Positions 62,542 through 64,000 of a DNA stretch of 64,000 nt are shown piece by piece. Made by a program: the position numbers and the translations under genes. The notes under the pieces were generated by a model. It was not told the DNA's origin. It did no database searches and saw only the letters and a program-made list of their open reading frames with translations. Each line of letters begins with the position of its first letter. Positions within the stretch are counted from its first letter, which is position 1. The stretch spans positions 1 to 64,000 of the forward strand of contig JACQWY010000003.1 of assembly GCA_016209015.1 (NCBI GenBank). Reading direction: 5' to 3'. The DNA comes from Gammaproteobacteria bacterium. Lineage in GTDB: Bacteria; Pseudomonadota; Gammaproteobacteria; Ga0077536.

Positions 62542-63408
62542 TCAATGCGCCCGCGCCAGAAACGCGAGCGTCGCCTGCCCGAAGCGATCGTTCGTGTCGC
62601 CCGTGATCATGTGCCCGGCATCGAGGACGTTGAGGTACTCGGCGTGCGGGCAGAGCGCGAGGAATTCCTGCACGGCTTCTTCGCTCACGACGTCCGAGCT
62701 CGCGCCGCGCACGATGAGCGCCGGGATGGTGAGCGCGCGCGCCGCCGGAACGAGGCGCGCGTAGCGTGTCGCGATGTCGCGATCGCGGCCTTCGAGGAAG
62801 CGCGGATCCCAGTGCCAGTAGTAGCGCCCGTCCGCGCCGAGGCGGACGTTCTTCGCGAGGCCGGCAGTGCTGCCGCGCTTCGTGCCGGGCCGGTAGGCCG
62901 CGACGGCGTCCGCGACTTCGTCGAGCGAGGCGAAGCCGCGGGTGTTCGTCTCGAGAAAGGCCTTCACGCGCGCGGACCCCGCCTGCTCCGTGCGCGGTGC
63001 GATGTCGACGAGGACGAGCGCGCTCGCCTCGACGTTTCCTTCACCGACCGCGATCAAGGCGTTGATGCCGCCGAGCGATGCGCCCATCAGCGCCGGCCGC
63101 CGCTCGCCGAGCGCGGCGACGACGGCAGCGAGATCCGCGACGAACGCATCCTGCTCGTAGTCGCCGTCCGGCGACCAGTCGGAATCGCCGTGACCGCGCG
63201 CGTCGAGCGCGACGGCGTAATAACCCGCCTTGCCGAGCAGCGCGCCGGTGCCGCGCCAGGAGTGGCGATTCTGACCGCCCCCGTGGAGCAGGAGCACCTG
63301 TGACCCGTCGACCGGTCCCCACGCGTCGGCGGCGAGCGCCATGCCCTGCGCGTTCCGGAACGTGCGCGTCGGTGCCGGCGTGCCGGGTAGTCTCGAACGT
63401 TCGTTCAT
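62542..63408 (-). CDS. Alpha/beta hydrolase
   Basis: A 288-residue alpha/beta hydrolase. The oxyanion segment LLLHGGGQNRHSWRG, nucleophile elbow ALMGASLGGINALIA (Ser in GxSxG) and catalytic histidine in LDAGHMITGDTND are clear, with an Asp in the strand before it. It probably hydrolyses an ester or lactone. ATG at 63408 lies 4 bp after the TGA of the upstream MmgE/PrpD gene, so the two are co-transcribed. Confidence 0.9.
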   Translation of the reverse strand: MNERSRLPGTPAPTRTFRNAQGMALAADAWGPVDGSQVLLLHGGGQNRHSWRGTGALLGKAGYYAVALDARGHGDSDWSPDGDYEQDAFVADLAAVVAALGERRPALMGASLGGINALIAVGEGNVEASALVLVDIAPRTEQAGSARVKAFLETNTRGFASLDEVADAVAAYRPGTKRGSTAGLAKNVRLGADGRYYWHWDPRFLEGRDRDIATRYARLVPAARALTIPALIVRGASSDVVSEEAVQEFLALCPHAEYLNVLDAGHMITGDTNDRFGQATLAFLARAH

Positions 63409-63412
63409 CGCC

Positions 63413-64000
63413 TCAGGCGGCGCGATGCGCCTTGCCCGCTTCCGCCGCGGGCGGCACGCCGCCGGCCACGAGCTGCATGACGGCGCCGACGTCGCTCACC
63501 GTCTCGAGCGCGAACACGCGCGCGACGACTTCGTCGATCTGCGCGGGCGCGACCGCGCCCTCGGCGTTGTGGCGGAATTTCGCGATGAGCTCCTCGTCCG
63601 TCATCGCCGTGCCCGCCTCCGGCGACGGGCTGCCCTTCGGATAGCGCCGCTCACCGACGAAGGTCCGGCCGCGCGCCGTGATTTCGATCCGCGCCGGCCG
63701 GCTCGCGCCGTGCGTGAGAAGCATCTCGACGTAGTCCGGATGCACCTCGTAGCTCGTCCTGTCCATGAGTTTCATGACGACCGGATCGTTGAGGCGCGCG
63801 GGTTCCTGCCAGGCCTTGCCCGGCGGCACGCGCATCGCGCCGAACGCGAGCCCGTGCGCGATGCTGAACTGCGCGTCGTGCGGCTGTTCGATGCGGCGGT
63901 TCTGCCAGACGGGCTGTTCGACGAAGCCCTCGACCCAGGCCTTGATGCCGTCGATCTCTTCGGGCGCGATGCCGTGCTCGTCGAGGATCGCGCGCTCGGC
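63413..64000 (-). CDS. MmgE/PrpD family protein (C-terminal part, runs off the window)
   Basis: The visible 195 residues belong to the MmgE/PrpD family (2-methylcitrate dehydratase and related). HDAQFSIAHGLAFGAMR, EMLLTHGASRPARIEIT, YPKGSPSPEAGTAMTDEELI and FRHNAEGAVAPAQIDEVVAR are typical C-terminal motifs. The reading frame is open to the window edge, and the gene continues beyond it. It is upstream of and coupled to the alpha/beta hydrolase gene. The exact substrate cannot be told from the C-terminus. Confidence 0.88.
   Translation of the reverse strand, partial: AERAILDEHGIAPEEIDGIKAWVEGFVEQPVWQNRRIEQPHDAQFSIAHGLAFGAMRVPPGKAWQEPARLNDPVVMKLMDRTSYEVHPDYVEMLLTHGASRPARIEITARGRTFVGERRYPKGSPSPEAGTAMTDEELIAKFRHNAEGAVAPAQIDEVVARVFALETVSDVGAVMQLVAGGVPPAAEAGKAHRAA

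Overview
The window is high-GC DNA from a proteobacterium, most likely a gammaproteobacterium. The clues are a close E. coli-type LexA with CTG-N10-CAG SOS boxes, a GlnRS, DgkA, a lexA-imuA-imuB cassette and a PilZ-DUF1631 protein. No rRNA or other species-level marker is present, so the lineage is inference.

Positions 1-36180 are chromosomal backbone. They hold an acyl-CoA dehydrogenase, an acetoacetate decarboxylase-like protein, a very large CBS-PAS-GGDEF-EAL-CZB c-di-GMP protein, a VOC protein, a BaiN-like flavoprotein and a FrhB-like Fe-S protein. An epoxide hydrolase, a CoxI-like nucleotidyltransferase overlapping xdhC, two divergent GSTs, ppa, HIT and DGC proteins, an outer-membrane protein, a Tat-type FecR protein, a PPOX protein and a diguanylate cyclase follow. 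The stretch ends with SYLF, lexA-imuA-imuB, isocitrate dehydrogenase, dgkA, a Ser/Thr kinase with a cNMP domain, a PilZ-DUF1631-degenerate GGDEF/EAL protein and glnS. Two hairpin repeat families fill several intergenic gaps.

A tRNA-Arg(CCU) at 36183-36257 is the entry point of a 16.2-kb genomic island. It begins with a P4-type integrase and ends at a 14-bp copy of the tRNA 3' end at 52404-52417. The island carries a toxin-antitoxin pair with a frameshifted toxin, a fragment resembling the DISARM helicase DrmD, and a translationally coupled four-gene operon: C2H2 zinc-finger protein, coiled-coil protein, Hsp70-like ATPase and truncated DUF262 protein. It also carries a 2033-residue DUF4011-helicase-Vsr protein resembling the Hhe defence protein, and an intact IS630 element. 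The Hsp70 operon is the best candidate for an undescribed system.

From 52418 to about 61.3 kb lies older, decayed accessory DNA. It has three scattered pieces of P4-type integrase sequence, two intact toxin-antitoxin pairs, a DUF7694-like protein, a membrane zinc-ribbon protein and a GDCCVxC protein. Two small secreted or membrane proteins, a VPLPA-CTERM protein, a dehydrogenase remnant and two copies of a multi-hairpin MITE complete it. A third MITE copy sits before ppa. Backbone-like genes resume at 61.3 kb with a HAD dehalogenase, an alpha/beta hydrolase and MmgE/PrpD, which runs off the window end.
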